Shown: one piece after another, positions 1 to 9,642 of the stretch
Layout of the letters: each line of letters opens with the position of its first letter
Position numbering within the stretch: the stretch's first letter is position 1
NCBI RefSeq assembly: GCF_001592285.1
Contig: NZ_BCWQ01000004.1
Span: 62,001-126,000, forward strand
DNA length: 64,000 nucleotides
Reading direction: 5' to 3'
From: Hydrogenophaga pseudoflava NBRC 102511
Lineage (GTDB): Bacteria; Pseudomonadota; Gammaproteobacteria; Burkholderiales; Burkholderiaceae_C
Made by a program: the position numbers and the translations under genes
The notes under the pieces: generated by a model
Told to the model about the DNA's origin: nothing
The model's input: the letters and a program-made list of their open reading frames with translations, nothing else
Databases searched by the model: none

Positions 1-315
1 GCCCGGAAGATCGGCCAGCACCGCATCGGTGACGCCCTGCTTGCCCAGTGCGAACAGGTTGATGCTCTGCGTGCGGCCCGGCGTCTTGGATGCGAAAGCC
101 AGGCGCTTTTGCTGGGTCAGCGTGTTGATCGAAGTCGACTTGCCGGCGTTGGAGCGGCCGACGAAGGCGATTTCCGGCAGATCCAGGGCCGGCAGATGCT
201 CCAGCTGTGGCGCGGTGGTCAGGAATCGCGCCGTGTGCAGCCAGCTGTGTGCGATCTTGGGGTCCGGGCGTGTGGGGCGCGGGGCGGTGGAGGAGGTGGT
301 GGGGGTGTGGGTCAT
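1..315 (-). CDS. engB: Ribosome biogenesis GTPase EngB/YsxC (5' part, runs off the window)
   Basis: This is the N-terminal 105 residues of a TRAFAC-class GTPase needed for late 50S subunit assembly; the gene continues beyond base 1. Visible motifs are the P-loop GRSNAGKST (residues 53-61), the switch I threonine in SKTPGRTQ (about residue 78) and the G3 motif DLPG at the very end of the visible part. The first 25 residues are low-complexity (Thr/Pro/Ser) as often seen before the GTPase core in Burkholderiales. The start ATG (bases 313-315, reverse) faces cytochrome c4 across a 103-base divergent intergenic region. Family assignment is firm; only the G4/G5 motifs are outside the window. Confidence 0.93.
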   Translation of the reverse strand, partial: MTHTPTTSSTAPRPTRPDPKIAHSWLHTARFLTTAPQLEHLPALDLPEIAFVGRSNAGKSTSINTLTQQKRLAFASKTPGRTQSINLFALGKQGVTDAVLADLPG

Positions 316-327
316 CAGGGGTATTAC

Positions 328-340
328 CAATGGGCCATTG
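328..340. promoter_or_regulatory. 13-bp palindrome in the engB / cytochrome c4 divergent promoter region
   Basis: The bases CAATGG-G-CCATTG form a perfect 6-bp inverted repeat around one central base, located midway between two divergent genes and directly next to a TAAAAT hexamer at 341-346. This could be an operator or coincidence; no regulator is identified. Confidence 0.3.
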
Positions 341-418
341 TAAAATCCCCTGGTTGTCTTCTGTTTCCCTGCGAATTCCAATCAACCCGACGCCGTCCCT
401 GCGACGACAGCCCCAGAC

Positions 419-1033
419 ATGAAATTGCCTGCATCACTTCTTTGCGCCGCCGCAGCGGCCGTCCTGTCGTTCAGCGCTCATGCTCAGACCGCCAAGCCCG
501 ACCTTGCCAAGGGCGCTGCCCTGTACGGCCAGGTGTGCGTCGCCTGTCACGCGGCCGATGGCAACTCGACCACGCCCGCCAACCCCAAGATCGCCCGCCA
601 GCATCCCGAGTACCTGGTCAAGCAGCTGCAGGAGTTCAAGTCGGGCAAGCGCGACAACGCGGTGATGAAGGGGTTTGCTTCTGCCCTGTCCGATGAGGAC
701 ATGCGCAACATCGCCTACTGGCTGGCCGACCAGAAGGCGACCACCGGGTTCGCCACTGAAAAGGACCTGGTCCGCGCCGGTGAACGCATCTACCGCGGCG
801 GCATCCCCGACCGCCAGATCGCCGCCTGTGCCGGCTGCCACGGCCCCACCGGGTCCGGCATCCCCGCTCAGTACCCGCGCCTGTCGGGTCAGCACGCCGA
901 GTACACCCGCACCCAGCTCAACGCGTTCCGCGCTGGTGCCCGCAACAACAACGCCCAGATGACCGGCGTCGCTGCCAAGATGAACGACATGGAAATCAAG
1001 GCCGTGTCGGATTACATCGCCGGCCTGCGTTGA
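419..1033 (+). CDS. Dihaem cytochrome c4
   Basis: A 204-residue periplasmic electron carrier that typically links the bc1 complex to terminal oxidases. It has a Sec signal peptide (cleavage near AHA-QT, residue 22-23) and two c-type haem sites, CVACH (40-44) and CAGCH (137-141), each in a repeated about 90-residue cytochrome domain. Probable axial methionines are M83 (VMKG) and M181 (QMTG). The two-domain layout and length match the cytochrome c4 family. It lies directly before the ccsB-ccsA haem ligation genes and is followed by a hairpin, so it is probably transcribed alone. Confidence 0.93.
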   Translation: MKLPASLLCAAAAAVLSFSAHAQTAKPDLAKGAALYGQVCVACHAADGNSTTPANPKIARQHPEYLVKQLQEFKSGKRDNAVMKGFASALSDEDMRNIAYWLADQKATTGFATEKDLVRAGERIYRGGIPDRQIAACAGCHGPTGSGIPAQYPRLSGQHAEYTRTQLNAFRAGARNNNAQMTGVAAKMNDMEIKAVSDYIAGLR

Positions 1034-1039
1034 CAGGAA

Positions 1040-1061
1040 CACCCCCGAGGTCTCGGGGGTG
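1040..1061 (+). terminator. Hairpin after cytochrome c4
   Basis: Ten bases CACCCCCGAG pair perfectly with CTCGGGGGTG across a 2-base turn, starting 7 bases after the cytochrome c4 stop codon. There is no clear T tract, so it may be a weak intrinsic terminator or a 3'-end stabilising structure. Confidence 0.6.
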
Positions 1062-1199
1062 ATATAAGCGACCAATAATATTTGGCGAGAAAATGCGGAT
1101 GCGATTGCATGCCGGTTGAACCGCCAGCCCACTGACGACTCACAACAGGGTGTGTTCTGGCTGTTCCGGAACCGCCCTGTTTCTGTTTTCGACGCCTTC

Positions 1200-3341
1200 A
1201 TGACCGCTTCCACCCAAGGTTTCCAGCTCCGATCCGGTTCCCGTGTGCTCGGCAACATGGTGGAGCTGCTGTCGTCGATGCGGTTCGCGATCTCGCTGCT
1301 GACGGTCATCTGCATCGCTTCGGTGATTGGCACCGTGGTCAAGCAGCACGAACCGCTGAACAACTATGTCAACCAGTTCGGTCCGTTCTGGGCCGAGGTG
1401 TTTGGCAAGGCCGGTCTGTTCACGGTCTACAGCGTCTGGTGGTTCCTGCTGATCCTGGCGTTTCTGGTGATCAGCACCTCCCTGTGCATCTTTCGCAACA
1501 CTCCCAAGATCTTTGCCGACTTCAAGGCCTTCAAGGAGAACATCCGCGAGCAGAGCCTGAAGTCCTTTCCGCACCGGGCGGAGAGCACGCTGGCCGAACC
1601 GCCGGAAGCGGCTGCGCACCGGGTTGGTCAGACGCTGCTGGCTTCCGGGTGGCGGGTGAAGTTGCAGTCGCGCGCGCTGTCGGAAGGGCTGGGCTGGATG
1701 GTCGCCGCCAAGAAGGGTGTGGCCAACAAGATCGGCTATCTGGCCGCGCACAGCGCCATTGTCCTGGTGTGCATCGGCGGCCTGCTGGACGGTGACTTGA
1801 TCGTCCGTGCCCAGATGTGGTTCAACGGCAAGAGCTCGTTCAGTGGCGGCGGCATGATCGCCGACGTGCCCGCACAGCACCGCCTCTCGCCGTCCAACCC
1901 GACCTTCCGGGGCAACCTGCTGGTGACCGAAGGTACGAGTTCGTCCACCGCCATCCTCAGCCAGTCCGACGGTGTGCTGCTGCAGGATCTCCCGTTCTCG
2001 GTCGAGCTCAAGAAGTTCATCGTCGAGTACTACGACACCGGCATGCCCAAGCTGTTTGCCAGCGACATCGTGATCCACGACCACGAGACCGGTGAGAAGA
2101 AACCCGCGCGTGTCGAGGTCAACCACCCGGCCAGTCACCGCGGCATCAACATCTACCAGTCCAGTTTTGACGACGGTGGATCGAAGGTGAGTCTGCAGGC
2201 CTACCCGATGGGGGCGGTGGTCGCTCCGTTCGAGATTTCGGGTGTGATCGGCGGTTCGTCCTCGCTCACCAATGGCGACAGCAGACTGACCCTGGAATAC
2301 ACCGGGCTTCGGGTCATCAACGTCGAGAACTTCAGCCAGGATGACAGCGCTGCCACCGATGTGCGAAAGGTCGACCTGCGCGAGTCGATCGAGAGCCGGC
2401 TGGGTTCGGGCCACAAGACGGTCACTGAAAAGAAGCTGCGCAACGTCGGTCCCAGCATCACCTACAAGCTGCGCGACGCGGCTGGTCAGGCGGTCGAGTT
2501 CCACAACTACATGCTGCCGATGGAGCTGGACGGCGCCCGGGTCTATCTGATGGGCGCCCGCGAAACCCCGTCCGAGCCGATGCGCTATTTGCGCGTTCCG
2601 GTGGATGACAAGGACGGCATCGAAGGCTTTGTGCGCCTGCGCTCGGCGCTGGCCGATCCGGCGATGCGGGCCCAGGCGGTCAAGCGATATGCTGCGCTGG
2701 CTGTCGAGCCCGACAAGCCAGAGCTCAGCCAGGCGCTGGAGGCTTCGGCGCAACGGGCCATCAGCCTGTTTTCCGGTGCCGAGAAGTTGCCGCCTGCCAA
2801 GGACATGCCCCCCGGGACGGACGCCGAGATCCGTGGCGGCCTCCCGGCGGTTTCTGCATTCCTTGAATCCAATGTGCCCGAGGCCGAGCGCGAACGCGCC
2901 AGCGAGGTGCTGGTGCGCATCCTCAACGGCACGCTGTTCGAGCTGGCCCAGCTGGGCCGTGAGAAGGCGGGCCTGGCGCCGTTGCCCCGGGACGACGCCA
3001 CCCAACAGTTCATGTCGCGCGCGGTGCTGAGCTTGAGCGACAGCTTCTACTACCCGGCGCCGATGACCTTCCAGCTCAAGGATTTCCAGCATGTGCAGGC
3101 CAGCGTGTTCCAGGTGGCCCGTGCACCCGGCCAGACCATCGTCTACCTGGGCTGCGTGTTGCTGATCCTCGGCGTGTTTGCGATGCTGTATGTGCGTGAA
3201 CGGCGCGTCTGGATCTGGCTCGCACCGCGTGCGGATGGCCACAGCCAGGCGTCCATGGCCCTGTCGTCCAACCGCAAGACGATGGAGTCGGACCAGGAGT
3301 TCGACCAGTTGAAGACCCAATTGCTGAAGGTGAATGCATGA
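1200..3341 (+). CDS. ccsB: Cytochrome c biogenesis protein ResB/CcsB
   Basis: With CcsA this forms the System II (Ccs) haem exporter and cytochrome c synthase in the inner membrane. The 713-residue protein has N-terminal hydrophobic segments (ELLSSMRFAISLLTVICIASVIG; WWFLLILAFLVISTSLCIF), a third near residue 170, a large periplasmic domain and a last segment near residue 655 (IVYLGCVLLILGVFAMLYV), the ResB topology. I chose the ATG at 1200 because family members begin shortly before the ELLSSMRFAISLL segment; an in-frame TTG at 1116 would add 28 residues that look unrelated. It overlaps ccsA by 4 bases (ATGA), implying translational coupling. Confidence 0.92.
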   Translation: MTASTQGFQLRSGSRVLGNMVELLSSMRFAISLLTVICIASVIGTVVKQHEPLNNYVNQFGPFWAEVFGKAGLFTVYSVWWFLLILAFLVISTSLCIFRNTPKIFADFKAFKENIREQSLKSFPHRAESTLAEPPEAAAHRVGQTLLASGWRVKLQSRALSEGLGWMVAAKKGVANKIGYLAAHSAIVLVCIGGLLDGDLIVRAQMWFNGKSSFSGGGMIADVPAQHRLSPSNPTFRGNLLVTEGTSSSTAILSQSDGVLLQDLPFSVELKKFIVEYYDTGMPKLFASDIVIHDHETGEKKPARVEVNHPASHRGINIYQSSFDDGGSKVSLQAYPMGAVVAPFEISGVIGGSSSLTNGDSRLTLEYTGLRVINVENFSQDDSAATDVRKVDLRESIESRLGSGHKTVTEKKLRNVGPSITYKLRDAAGQAVEFHNYMLPMELDGARVYLMGARETPSEPMRYLRVPVDDKDGIEGFVRLRSALADPAMRAQAVKRYAALAVEPDKPELSQALEASAQRAISLFSGAEKLPPAKDMPPGTDAEIRGGLPAVSAFLESNVPEAERERASEVLVRILNGTLFELAQLGREKAGLAPLPRDDATQQFMSRAVLSLSDSFYYPAPMTFQLKDFQHVQASVFQVARAPGQTIVYLGCVLLILGVFAMLYVRERRVWIWLAPRADGHSQASMALSSNRKTMESDQEFDQLKTQLLKVNA

Positions 3342-4702
3342 ACACCGCAACCCAGACCTTTGAACTGAAGAACAACCGGCAGGGCACGGGCCTTGGTCCG
3401 GGTTTTCTGGCGAGCCGCACGGCGTGGGACTGGCTGTTCGCCGCCCTGGTGATCGGTGGCGCCGCCTGGGCTTTTGTGCGCTACGACGCCGCGATGGACA
3501 TCTACGAAAAGTGGATCCTGGTGGGGGCCGCCCCGGTGCTGATCTGGCTGGGCTGGTTCTGGCGCCCGATGAGCCGGCTGATGGCGGTGGTTGCGGCCCT
3601 GTCCTTGCTGGCGATCTGGCTGTACTTGCCGCCCGAGGGAGGTGCCGCCGTGCTGGCGCGCGCCGACACGGTGTTCCTGCTGAAGTACTTCATCTCCAGC
3701 CAGTCGGCGATCCTGTGGATGAGCATGCTGTTCTTCATGAGCACGGCGTTCTACTGGGTGGGCATGTTCTCGCGCGACGGCAGCACTTTCGAGACTCTGG
3801 GCTCGCGCCTGGCCTGGGTGGCGGTGACGCTGGCCCTGGTCGGCACCATGGTGCGCTGGTTCGAGAGCCACCAGATTGGCCCGGACATCGGTCACATCCC
3901 GGTCAGCAACCTCTACGAGGTGTTTGTGCTGTTCTGCTGGATGACCGCAGCCTTTTATCTGTACTACGAAGACCAGTACAAGACGCGCGCGATGGGCGCC
4001 TTCGTGATGCTGGTGGTCAGTGCCGCGGTCGGTTTCCTGCTCTGGTACACGGTGGTGCGCGAAGCCCACCAGATCCAGCCCCTCGTTCCGGCGCTCAAGA
4101 GCTGGTGGATGAAACTGCATGTGCCGGCCAACTTCATCGGCTACGGCACCTTCGCGATTTCGGCCATGCTGGCCTTTGCCTACCTGATCAAGCAGAGCGC
4201 CAGCGAAACCCGCTGGTACAAGCTGGCACCGCTGTTCATCCTCGGCGTGGTGCTGTGTTTTGAACCCATCGTGTTCCGCCAGGGGGCGACCGAGAAGGGC
4301 GGCAGCTACTGGTTCATCTATTTCGGCGTTTCGGCCCTGATCGTCGGTGGCATTCTGGCGGTGCGTGGTCGCATTGCAGCGCGCCTGCCCAGCTTCGAGG
4401 TGCTGGACGACGTGATGTACAAGGCGATCGCAGTCGGCTTCGCCTTCTTCACCATCGCCACGGTGCTTGGCGCCTTCTGGGCCGCCGAGGCCTGGGGTGG
4501 TTATTGGAGCTGGGACCCCAAGGAAACCTGGGCCCTGATCGTCTGGCTGAACTACGCGGCGTGGCTGCACATGCGCCTGATGAAGGGCCTGCGCGGCACG
4601 GTCGCGGCCTGGTGGGCCCTGGTCGGCCTGGCCGTGACGACGTTCGCGTTCCTGGGTGTGAACATGTTCCTGTCGGGGCTTCACAGCTACGGCGAACTCT
4701 GA
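3338..4702 (+). CDS. ccsA: Cytochrome c biogenesis protein CcsA/ResC (haem handling)
   Basis: A 454-residue polytopic membrane protein, partner of CcsB in System II cytochrome c maturation. It carries the tryptophan-rich WWD haem-binding motif ([13 protein letters not shown], near residue 390) and the multiple transmembrane helices of the CcsA/ResC family. The N-terminal extension of about 100 residues with extra helices is typical of the betaproteobacterial form. Its start overlaps the ccsB stop. Probable clients in this window are cytochrome c4 and cytochrome c1. Confidence 0.94.
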   Translation: MNTATQTFELKNNRQGTGLGPGFLASRTAWDWLFAALVIGGAAWAFVRYDAAMDIYEKWILVGAAPVLIWLGWFWRPMSRLMAVVAALSLLAIWLYLPPEGGAAVLARADTVFLLKYFISSQSAILWMSMLFFMSTAFYWVGMFSRDGSTFETLGSRLAWVAVTLALVGTMVRWFESHQIGPDIGHIPVSNLYEVFVLFCWMTAAFYLYYEDQYKTRAMGAFVMLVVSAAVGFLLWYTVVREAHQIQPLVPALKSWWMKLHVPANFIGYGTFAISAMLAFAYLIKQSASETRWYKLAPLFILGVVLCFEPIVFRQGATEKGGSYWFIYFGVSALIVGGILAVRGRIAARLPSFEVLDDVMYKAIAVGFAFFTIATVLGAFWAAEAWGGYWSWDPKETWALIVWLNYAAWLHMRLMKGLRGTVAAWWALVGLAVTTFAFLGVNMFLSGLHSYGEL

Positions 4703-4752
4703 TTGCCGAACTTGTAAGAAACTGGCGGCTCCCACGACGGATGTCCATCCTC

Positions 4753-4757
4753 AGGAG
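4753..4757 (+). promoter_or_regulatory. Ribosome binding site of msrP
   Basis: AGGAG lies 6 bases before the ATG at 4764 and fixes the msrP start, ahead of a canonical twin-arginine signal peptide. Confidence 0.7.
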
Positions 4758-4763
4758 CACGCC

Positions 4764-5768
4764 ATGATCATCCGGTCCACCGACAACGGTTTCCAGCACC
4801 CCCTTTCCAGCGAGATCACGCCACGCGACGCATACCTTGGGCGCCGTGAATGGATGCGGCGCATGGCGCTCGGTGCCGGCGGCGCAGCCCTCGCTGCGTG
4901 GGCATCGCGCGATGCGCTCGCGCAGGCGGCGGTGACTCGGCCCGGCAAGCTGCTGCCTCTGCCGTCGGTGCGGTCCACGGTGGCGGGTGCCCAAGCCCCC
5001 GACAAGCTAACCAGCTACGAGCACGCGAGCACCTACAACAATTTTTACGAGTTCGGCACAGACAAATCCGACCCTGCGGCGTATGCAAAGACGCTGAAAC
5101 CACGGCCCTGGACGGTGTCGGTCGAGGGGCTGGTCAACAAACCGCGGACGTTCGGTATCGACGATCTGATGAAGCTGTCACCGATGGAGGAGCGTGTCTA
5201 CCGTCTGCGCTGCGTCGAGGGCTGGTCGATGGTGATTCCCTGGGTGGGCTTTTCGCTGGCCGAGCTGATCCGCCAGGTGGAGCCCCAAGGCAGCGCCAAG
5301 TACGTCGAGTTCGTGACCTTGGCCGATCGCAACACGATGCCCGGAGTCACCTCGAATGTGCTGCTCTGGCCCTATGTGGAGGGCCTGCGCATGGACGAGG
5401 CCCGCCACCTGCTGACCCTGCTGGCCTTTGGCATGTATGGCGAGGTGTTGCCGAATCAGAACGGCGCGCCGGTGCGGTTGGTCGTGCCGTGGAAATACGG
5501 TTTCAAGAGCGGCAAGTCGCTGGTGAAGATCCGGTTCGTGGAAAAAGAGCCGAAGACGGCTTGGAACATTGCCGCGCCGCAGGAGTACGGCTTCTATTCG
5601 AACGTGAACCCCGACGTGCCGCACCCCCGCTGGAGCCAGGCCACCGAACGCCGCATCGGCGATGAGGGGGGTCTCCTGGCCAAACGACGGAAGACCGAGC
5701 GTTTCAACGGCTATGAAGCGCAGGTCGGCTCGATGTACGCGGGCATGGACCTCAAGAAGTTCTACTGA
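4764..5768 (+). CDS. msrP: Protein-methionine-sulfoxide reductase catalytic subunit MsrP (YedY)
   Basis: A molybdopterin enzyme of the sulfite oxidase fold that repairs oxidised methionines in periplasmic proteins. The 334-residue precursor has a twin-arginine signal (R27-R28 in GRREWMRRM, then an Ala/Gly-rich hydrophobic stretch) and the Mo-ligating cysteine C150 in [11 protein letters not shown]. The family-typical segments [18 protein letters not shown] and [16 protein letters not shown] are present. It overlaps msrQ by one base (TGATG). The tatABC genes near 42.4-44 kb would export it folded with cofactor. Confidence 0.96.
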   Translation: MIIRSTDNGFQHPLSSEITPRDAYLGRREWMRRMALGAGGAALAAWASRDALAQAAVTRPGKLLPLPSVRSTVAGAQAPDKLTSYEHASTYNNFYEFGTDKSDPAAYAKTLKPRPWTVSVEGLVNKPRTFGIDDLMKLSPMEERVYRLRCVEGWSMVIPWVGFSLAELIRQVEPQGSAKYVEFVTLADRNTMPGVTSNVLLWPYVEGLRMDEARHLLTLLAFGMYGEVLPNQNGAPVRLVVPWKYGFKSGKSLVKIRFVEKEPKTAWNIAAPQEYGFYSNVNPDVPHPRWSQATERRIGDEGGLLAKRRKTERFNGYEAQVGSMYAGMDLKKFY

Positions 5769-6406
5769 TGCGCTGGCTGGGCCATCCGGCGGTCAAGCCG
5801 GTGGTGTTTGTGTTGTGGCTGTTGCCTGCGGCATGGCTGGTGTGGGCGGCTTTCAATGACCGGCTCGGTGCCAATCCGGCCGAGGCTCTGATCCGTTCGC
5901 TGGGCGACTGGAGCCTGCGCGCGCTGGTGCTGGTGTTGCTGGTCACACCGCTGCGCGTGGGGATGGGCTGGCCACAACTGGCACGGTTGCGCCGCATGCT
6001 GGGTCTGTTCGTGTTCTTCTACGCCAGCCTGCATTGGCTGGCCTATGCCTGGTTCGACATGGGCTTCGTGTGGCGGGACATCGTGGCCGACGTGCCCAAG
6101 CGACCCTTCATCCTGGTCGGGACACTGGGCTGGTTGCTGTTGCTGGTGCTGGCGGCCACGTCGTTCAACCGGGCCATCCGCTGGCTTGGTGCTGCCCGCT
6201 GGCAAGCCCTGCACCGCTCGGTCTATGCCGTCGCCGCACTGGCGGTGCTTCACTTCTTCTGGATGAGGGCTGGCAAGCAGGACTTTGCGGAGGTCGCGGT
6301 GTACGCAGCCATTCTTGGCGGCCTGCTGGGATGGCGTCTGTGGCGCTGGCTCAAGCGCCCCATGCGAAACGGCGCGGTGGGAATGGTCAGCGCGCGGGAT
6401 CGGTAG
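5768..6406 (+). CDS. msrQ: MsrP haem-binding membrane partner MsrQ (YedZ)
   Basis: A 212-residue b-type haem membrane protein that passes electrons from the respiratory chain to MsrP. About six hydrophobic helices are visible, with histidines in [19 protein letters not shown] and [10 protein letters not shown] that correspond to the haem ligands of the ferric-reductase-like domain. It is translationally coupled to msrP. Its 3' end overlaps the convergent lipoprotein gene by 20 bases. Confidence 0.94.
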   Translation: MRWLGHPAVKPVVFVLWLLPAAWLVWAAFNDRLGANPAEALIRSLGDWSLRALVLVLLVTPLRVGMGWPQLARLRRMLGLFVFFYASLHWLAYAWFDMGFVWRDIVADVPKRPFILVGTLGWLLLLVLAATSFNRAIRWLGAARWQALHRSVYAVAALAVLHFFWMRAGKQDFAEVAVYAAILGGLLGWRLWRWLKRPMRNGAVGMVSARDR

Positions 6407-6587
6407 CGGGTTCGGCTGGTTGGGCCGGGGCCGCATTGTTGGCGGGATTCGTGGGAGCTGGTTTTGCCGGAGTCGATGCGGATGCCTTCGGGGCAGGCAT
6501 GTAGAGCGGGCCCTTTTGGCCGCAGCCCGTGATTGCTGTCGACGCGACCAGCAAGGCCACCGCAGACCAGGCACTGCAACGGAACAT
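6387..6587 (-). CDS. lptM: LptM-like small lipoprotein (YifL family)
   Basis: A 66-residue lipoprotein with a signal peptide ending in the lipobox ITGC (C22), followed by the family hallmark GQKGPLYMP and a disordered Ala/Pro tail. LptM assists disulfide maturation and assembly of the LptDE lipopolysaccharide translocon in the outer membrane; transfer of that role to this protein is inference from the motif. An in-frame ATG at 6617 would give 76 residues, but the ATG at 6587 gives a standard signal peptide. It diverges from cyaY, a common arrangement in proteobacteria. Confidence 0.8.
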   Translation of the reverse strand: MFRCSAWSAVALLVASTAITGCGQKGPLYMPAPKASASTPAKPAPTNPANNAAPAQPAEPATDPAR

Positions 6588-6596
6588 ACGGCCACC

Positions 6597-6602
6597 TACA
6601 AT
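6597..6602 (+). promoter_or_regulatory. Candidate -10 element of cyaY (TACAAT)
   Basis: TACAAT sits 30 bases before the cyaY ATG in the 45-base gap between the divergent lptM and cyaY starts. No good -35 hexamer is seen at 16-18 bases, so this is tentative. Confidence 0.35.
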
Positions 6603-6632
6603 GGTTTTGTTCGACATAGTGGTGGCATTGTA

Positions 6633-6962
6633 ATGACCGATTCCGAGTACATGGACCTGGCCGAAGCGCTCCTCAAGGCTGTGGAGCGCGGCTGTGACCG
6701 CATCAACGATGAGAGCGATGCCGATCTGGACAACCAGCGGGTGGGCGGCATGGTCACACTCACGTTTTCCAACCGCAGCCAGATCATCATCAACCTGCAG
6801 AAGCCGCTGCATGAAGTCTGGATGGCGGCGCGCGCGGGCGGCTTCCACTACCGGTGGGATGGGGCCCAGTGGATGGACACCAAAGGACATGGCGAGTTCT
6901 TCGACCACCTGTCGCGCTGCGCCAGCGAACAGGCGGGGCAACCGCTGAGCTTCAGTTCCTGA
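6633..6962 (+). CDS. cyaY: Iron donor protein CyaY (bacterial frataxin)
   Basis: A 109-residue frataxin homologue that regulates iron-sulfur cluster assembly in the cytoplasm. It has the acidic first helix ([17 protein letters not shown]), the acidic patch DESDADLD, and the beta strands [17 protein letters not shown] and [13 protein letters not shown] typical of CyaY. Length matches the family. Its 3' end overlaps the convergent mrcA stop by 11 bases. Confidence 0.95.
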   Translation: MTDSEYMDLAEALLKAVERGCDRINDESDADLDNQRVGGMVTLTFSNRSQIIINLQKPLHEVWMAARAGGFHYRWDGAQWMDTKGHGEFFDHLSRCASEQAGQPLSFSS

Positions 6963-9372
6963 ACAGGTCCAGGATGCTGCGCCGGTCCTCCCCTTCCGCG
7001 GGCGGCTTGCCGGCATCTCCGGTGTCCTGATCGCCGGAAGCGGGGTCTCCGGCCGACGGCGATCCTGGCCAGGGATCGTTCAATCCCAATCCGCGCACGC
7101 CACGGCCTGGTCCGTATTCTTCGTAGTACCACTCGTTGCCAACGTGAATCACCCCGGGAGGGGCTTCCACCTCAGCCACCGGCACACCCTTGAGTGCCTC
7201 TGACATGTAGGAAATCCAGATTGGCAGGCTGAGGCCACCACCGGTTTCGCGGCTGCCAAGGTTGCGTGGCGTGTCGTAGCCGACCCAGGCGGCCGCCACC
7301 ACGGTTGGCTGGTAGCCGACGAACCAGGCATCCATCGAATCGTTGGTGGTGCCAGTCTTTCCATACAGGTCGGGGCGCTTGAGCACCGCCTGAGCACGCG
7401 CTGCCGTGCCCGAGCGGGTGATCTCCTGCAGCAGATTACTCATGACAAAGGCGTTGCGCGGCTCGATGGCTCGCTGGGATTCGGCCGGAGCCTCGGGTTG
7501 GCTTTCGTACAGCACCCGCCCCTTGTGCTCGACCACCTTGGTGATCAGCGAGGGCGTCACCCGATAGCCGCCATTGGCGAACACGGCGTATCCGGCTGCC
7601 ATCTGCATGGGGGTGACGGCTCCGGCTCCCAGGGCCATGGTGAGATACGGCGGGTGCTTGTCGGCCTCGAAGCCAAAGCGGGTCACCCATTCCTGGGCGC
7701 TTTGTGTGCCCACGAGCTGCAGCACACGGATGGACACCATGTTCTTGGAGCGTGCCAGCGCACGCCGGACCGACATCGGTCCTTCAAACTGACCGTCGTA
7801 GTTCTTGGGTTCCCAGGGTTTGCCGCCGGTCTCGGCTGCGGAATAGAACAGCGGTGCGTCGTTCACGACGGTCGCTGGCGTCACCCCCTTCTCCAGGGCC
7901 GCCGAATACACGAATGGCTTGAAGCTGGAGCCCGGTTGGCGCCAGGCCTGTGTCACGTGGTTGAACTTGTTTTTCTGGAAATCGAAGCCACCCACCAAGG
8001 CCCGAATCGCTCCGTTGCGAGGGTCCAGCGCCACAAACGCAGACTCGACTTCGGGCAACTGGGAAATCCGCCAGGAGTTGTTCGACCCCTTGACCACTCG
8101 AATGACCGCCCCGGGTCGGATACGGATATTCGGCGCGGCGCGCTCGCTCAGGCCCGACGCGGCGGGGCGCAAACCCTCTCCCGTGATTTCAAAGGGGTCA
8201 CCGTCCTGCCGGATGGCCACCACCTTGCGCGGACTGGCGGACAGCACCACGGCTGACAGCAGGTCATCGTTGTCAGGGCGCTCGTTGAGAGCATCGTCGA
8301 TTGCATCCGCCTGCGCGGCTTTGTCTTCGGGAAGGTTGATGAACTGTTCTGGGCCCCGGTACGCCTGGCGACGCTCGTAGTCCAGGATGCCCTGGCGCAA
8401 TGCCCGATAGGCCGCCTCCTGTTCGTTGGCCTTCAGGCTGGTAGTGACCACCAGACCTCGGGTATAGGCCTCTTCCCCGTATTGCTGCACCATGGCCTGG
8501 CGGACCATCTCGGCCACGTATTCGGCATGGACCTTCAGCTGGACGTGCATCGGGCGAAGCTTGAGCTCCTCAGCCTTGGCCTGCTGCGCCTCGTCGGCCG
8601 TGATGAAGCCGTTTTCCAGCATCCGGTCAATGATGTAGAGCTGCCGGGTGCGGGCCCGCTTCGGATTGCTGATCGGGTTGTAGGCAGATGGTGCCTTGGG
8701 CAGGCCAGCCAGCATGGCCGCTTCGGCAATGGTGACATCCTTGAGCTGCTTGCCGAAATAGGTTTGCGCGGCGGTGGAAAACCCGTAAGCGCGCTGGCCC
8801 AAGAAAATTTGGTTCATGTAGATCTCGAGGATCTGCTCCTTGGTCAGCAGGTGCTCCAACTTGAACGTCAGCAACACCTCGTAGATCTTGCGGGTGTAGC
8901 TTTTTTCTGCCGAGAGGTAGACGTTGCGGGCCACCTGCATCGTGATGGTGGAAGCGCCTTGGCTTTTGGCCTGTCCCAGATTGGCAAGAGCTGCCCTGAG
9001 CATGCCTCGGTAGTCAACCCCGCTGTGCTCGAAAAACCGGGAGTCTTCGATGGCCAGCACCGCGTTCTTCATAACATCCGGAATGTCCTTGATGGACAGC
9101 AGATTGCGACGCTCCTCTCCGAACTCCCCGATCAGCTGGCCATCGGCGGTGAGCACGCGCAGCGGCAACTTCGGGCGGTAGTCGGCCAGGTCGGCCACGT
9201 CCGGGAGATTGGGATAGGCCACCGCCAGCGCCAATCCGACGCCCATCAGCAATGCCAGCGTTGAAGCGACCGCAAGCCCCGCGAGGGTGGCCAGCGCCGT
9301 GCCAATCCATCGAAGCACGAGGGGCGCACCGGTCGGATGTTCTGGTCGTGATGCGTCGGTTTCTTGGGCCAT
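6952..9372 (-). CDS. mrcA: Penicillin-binding protein 1A (class A, bifunctional)
   Basis: An 806-residue peptidoglycan glycosyltransferase/transpeptidase. A short cytoplasmic tail is followed by one membrane helix (about 19-53). The glycosyltransferase domain has the catalytic glutamate E109 in [10 protein letters not shown] and [10 protein letters not shown] (about 141-150). The transpeptidase domain has SSFK (482-485; S482 nucleophile), SKN (542-544) and KTGTT (672-676), and an OB-like insert lies between the domains. The C-terminal tail is acidic and Gly/Pro-rich. It is divergent from pilM, as in many proteobacteria. Confidence 0.96.
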   Translation of the reverse strand: MAQETDASRPEHPTGAPLVLRWIGTALATLAGLAVASTLALLMGVGLALAVAYPNLPDVADLADYRPKLPLRVLTADGQLIGEFGEERRNLLSIKDIPDVMKNAVLAIEDSRFFEHSGVDYRGMLRAALANLGQAKSQGASTITMQVARNVYLSAEKSYTRKIYEVLLTFKLEHLLTKEQILEIYMNQIFLGQRAYGFSTAAQTYFGKQLKDVTIAEAAMLAGLPKAPSAYNPISNPKRARTRQLYIIDRMLENGFITADEAQQAKAEELKLRPMHVQLKVHAEYVAEMVRQAMVQQYGEEAYTRGLVVTTSLKANEQEAAYRALRQGILDYERRQAYRGPEQFINLPEDKAAQADAIDDALNERPDNDDLLSAVVLSASPRKVVAIRQDGDPFEITGEGLRPAASGLSERAAPNIRIRPGAVIRVVKGSNNSWRISQLPEVESAFVALDPRNGAIRALVGGFDFQKNKFNHVTQAWRQPGSSFKPFVYSAALEKGVTPATVVNDAPLFYSAAETGGKPWEPKNYDGQFEGPMSVRRALARSKNMVSIRVLQLVGTQSAQEWVTRFGFEADKHPPYLTMALGAGAVTPMQMAAGYAVFANGGYRVTPSLITKVVEHKGRVLYESQPEAPAESQRAIEPRNAFVMSNLLQEITRSGTAARAQAVLKRPDLYGKTGTTNDSMDAWFVGYQPTVVAAAWVGYDTPRNLGSRETGGGLSLPIWISYMSEALKGVPVAEVEAPPGVIHVGNEWYYEEYGPGRGVRGLGLNDPWPGSPSAGDPASGDQDTGDAGKPPAEGEDRRSILDLFRN

Positions 9373-9520
9373 GCGTGGGGTTGAAAGCTGGGGTGGGACA
9401 TCAAAACTCAGGCCCCTGAGTGACGACCCGGAACACTGGCCCCATATTGTCGGCGGTCAGGGCTTGCCGCGGTCCTGGGGGGGTGTTGCCCGGTCTGCCC
9501 CTGTCTTTTTGCGTATGCTT

Positions 9521-9526
9521 TTGACA
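9521..9526 (+). promoter_or_regulatory. Candidate -35 element (TTGACA) upstream of pilM
   Basis: A consensus TTGACA lies in the 270-base mrcA/pilM divergent region. The matching -10 is not clear: AAACAT at 9544-9549 gives a 17-base spacer but is a poor match. The rest of this intergenic stretch holds two inverted repeats (9534-9548 and 9608-9623) and no coding signal. Confidence 0.35.
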
Positions 9527-9533
9527 ACGTTTC

Positions 9534-9548
9534 TGTTTGTGCCAAACA
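9534..9548. promoter_or_regulatory. Inverted repeat TGTTTG-tgc-CAAACA (possible operator)
   Basis: A perfect 6-bp inverted repeat with a 3-base spacer lies just after the TTGACA hexamer and overlaps the expected -10 region of the pil operon. It looks like a binding site for a dimeric regulator, but none is identified. Confidence 0.35.
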
Positions 9549-9607
9549 TGTAAATTCTTTGCTGCACAAAGGGCTTGCTGCTAGCATTGAAGTGATTTCT
9601 TAAGTCC

Positions 9608-9623
9608 GGCGCCCTCTGGCGCC
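9608..9623 (+). promoter_or_regulatory. GGCGCC-CTCT-GGCGCC hairpin in the pilM leader
   Basis: Two copies of the self-complementary hexamer GGCGCC separated by 4 bases form a stable small hairpin ending 8 bases before the GGGGG ribosome binding site region of pilM. It could influence pilM translation. Confidence 0.3.
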
Positions 9624-9642
9624 ACCATTTCTGGGGGCCACC

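Noticed and set aside
1116..1199. Upstream TTG start for ccsB
   Set aside because: The extra 28 residues do not resemble the start of ResB proteins, which begin shortly before the first membrane helix; not completely excluded.
1140..3350. A 736-codon antisense frame opposite ccsB
   Set aside because: Shadow of a GC-rich gene without start signal, motif or family resemblance.
9481..9642. Search for a CRISPR array or phage attachment site in the larger intergenic regions
   Set aside because: No regularly spaced repeats, integrase gene or tRNA-end duplication is visible; the tRNA-Thr 3' end is not repeated nearby by eye.
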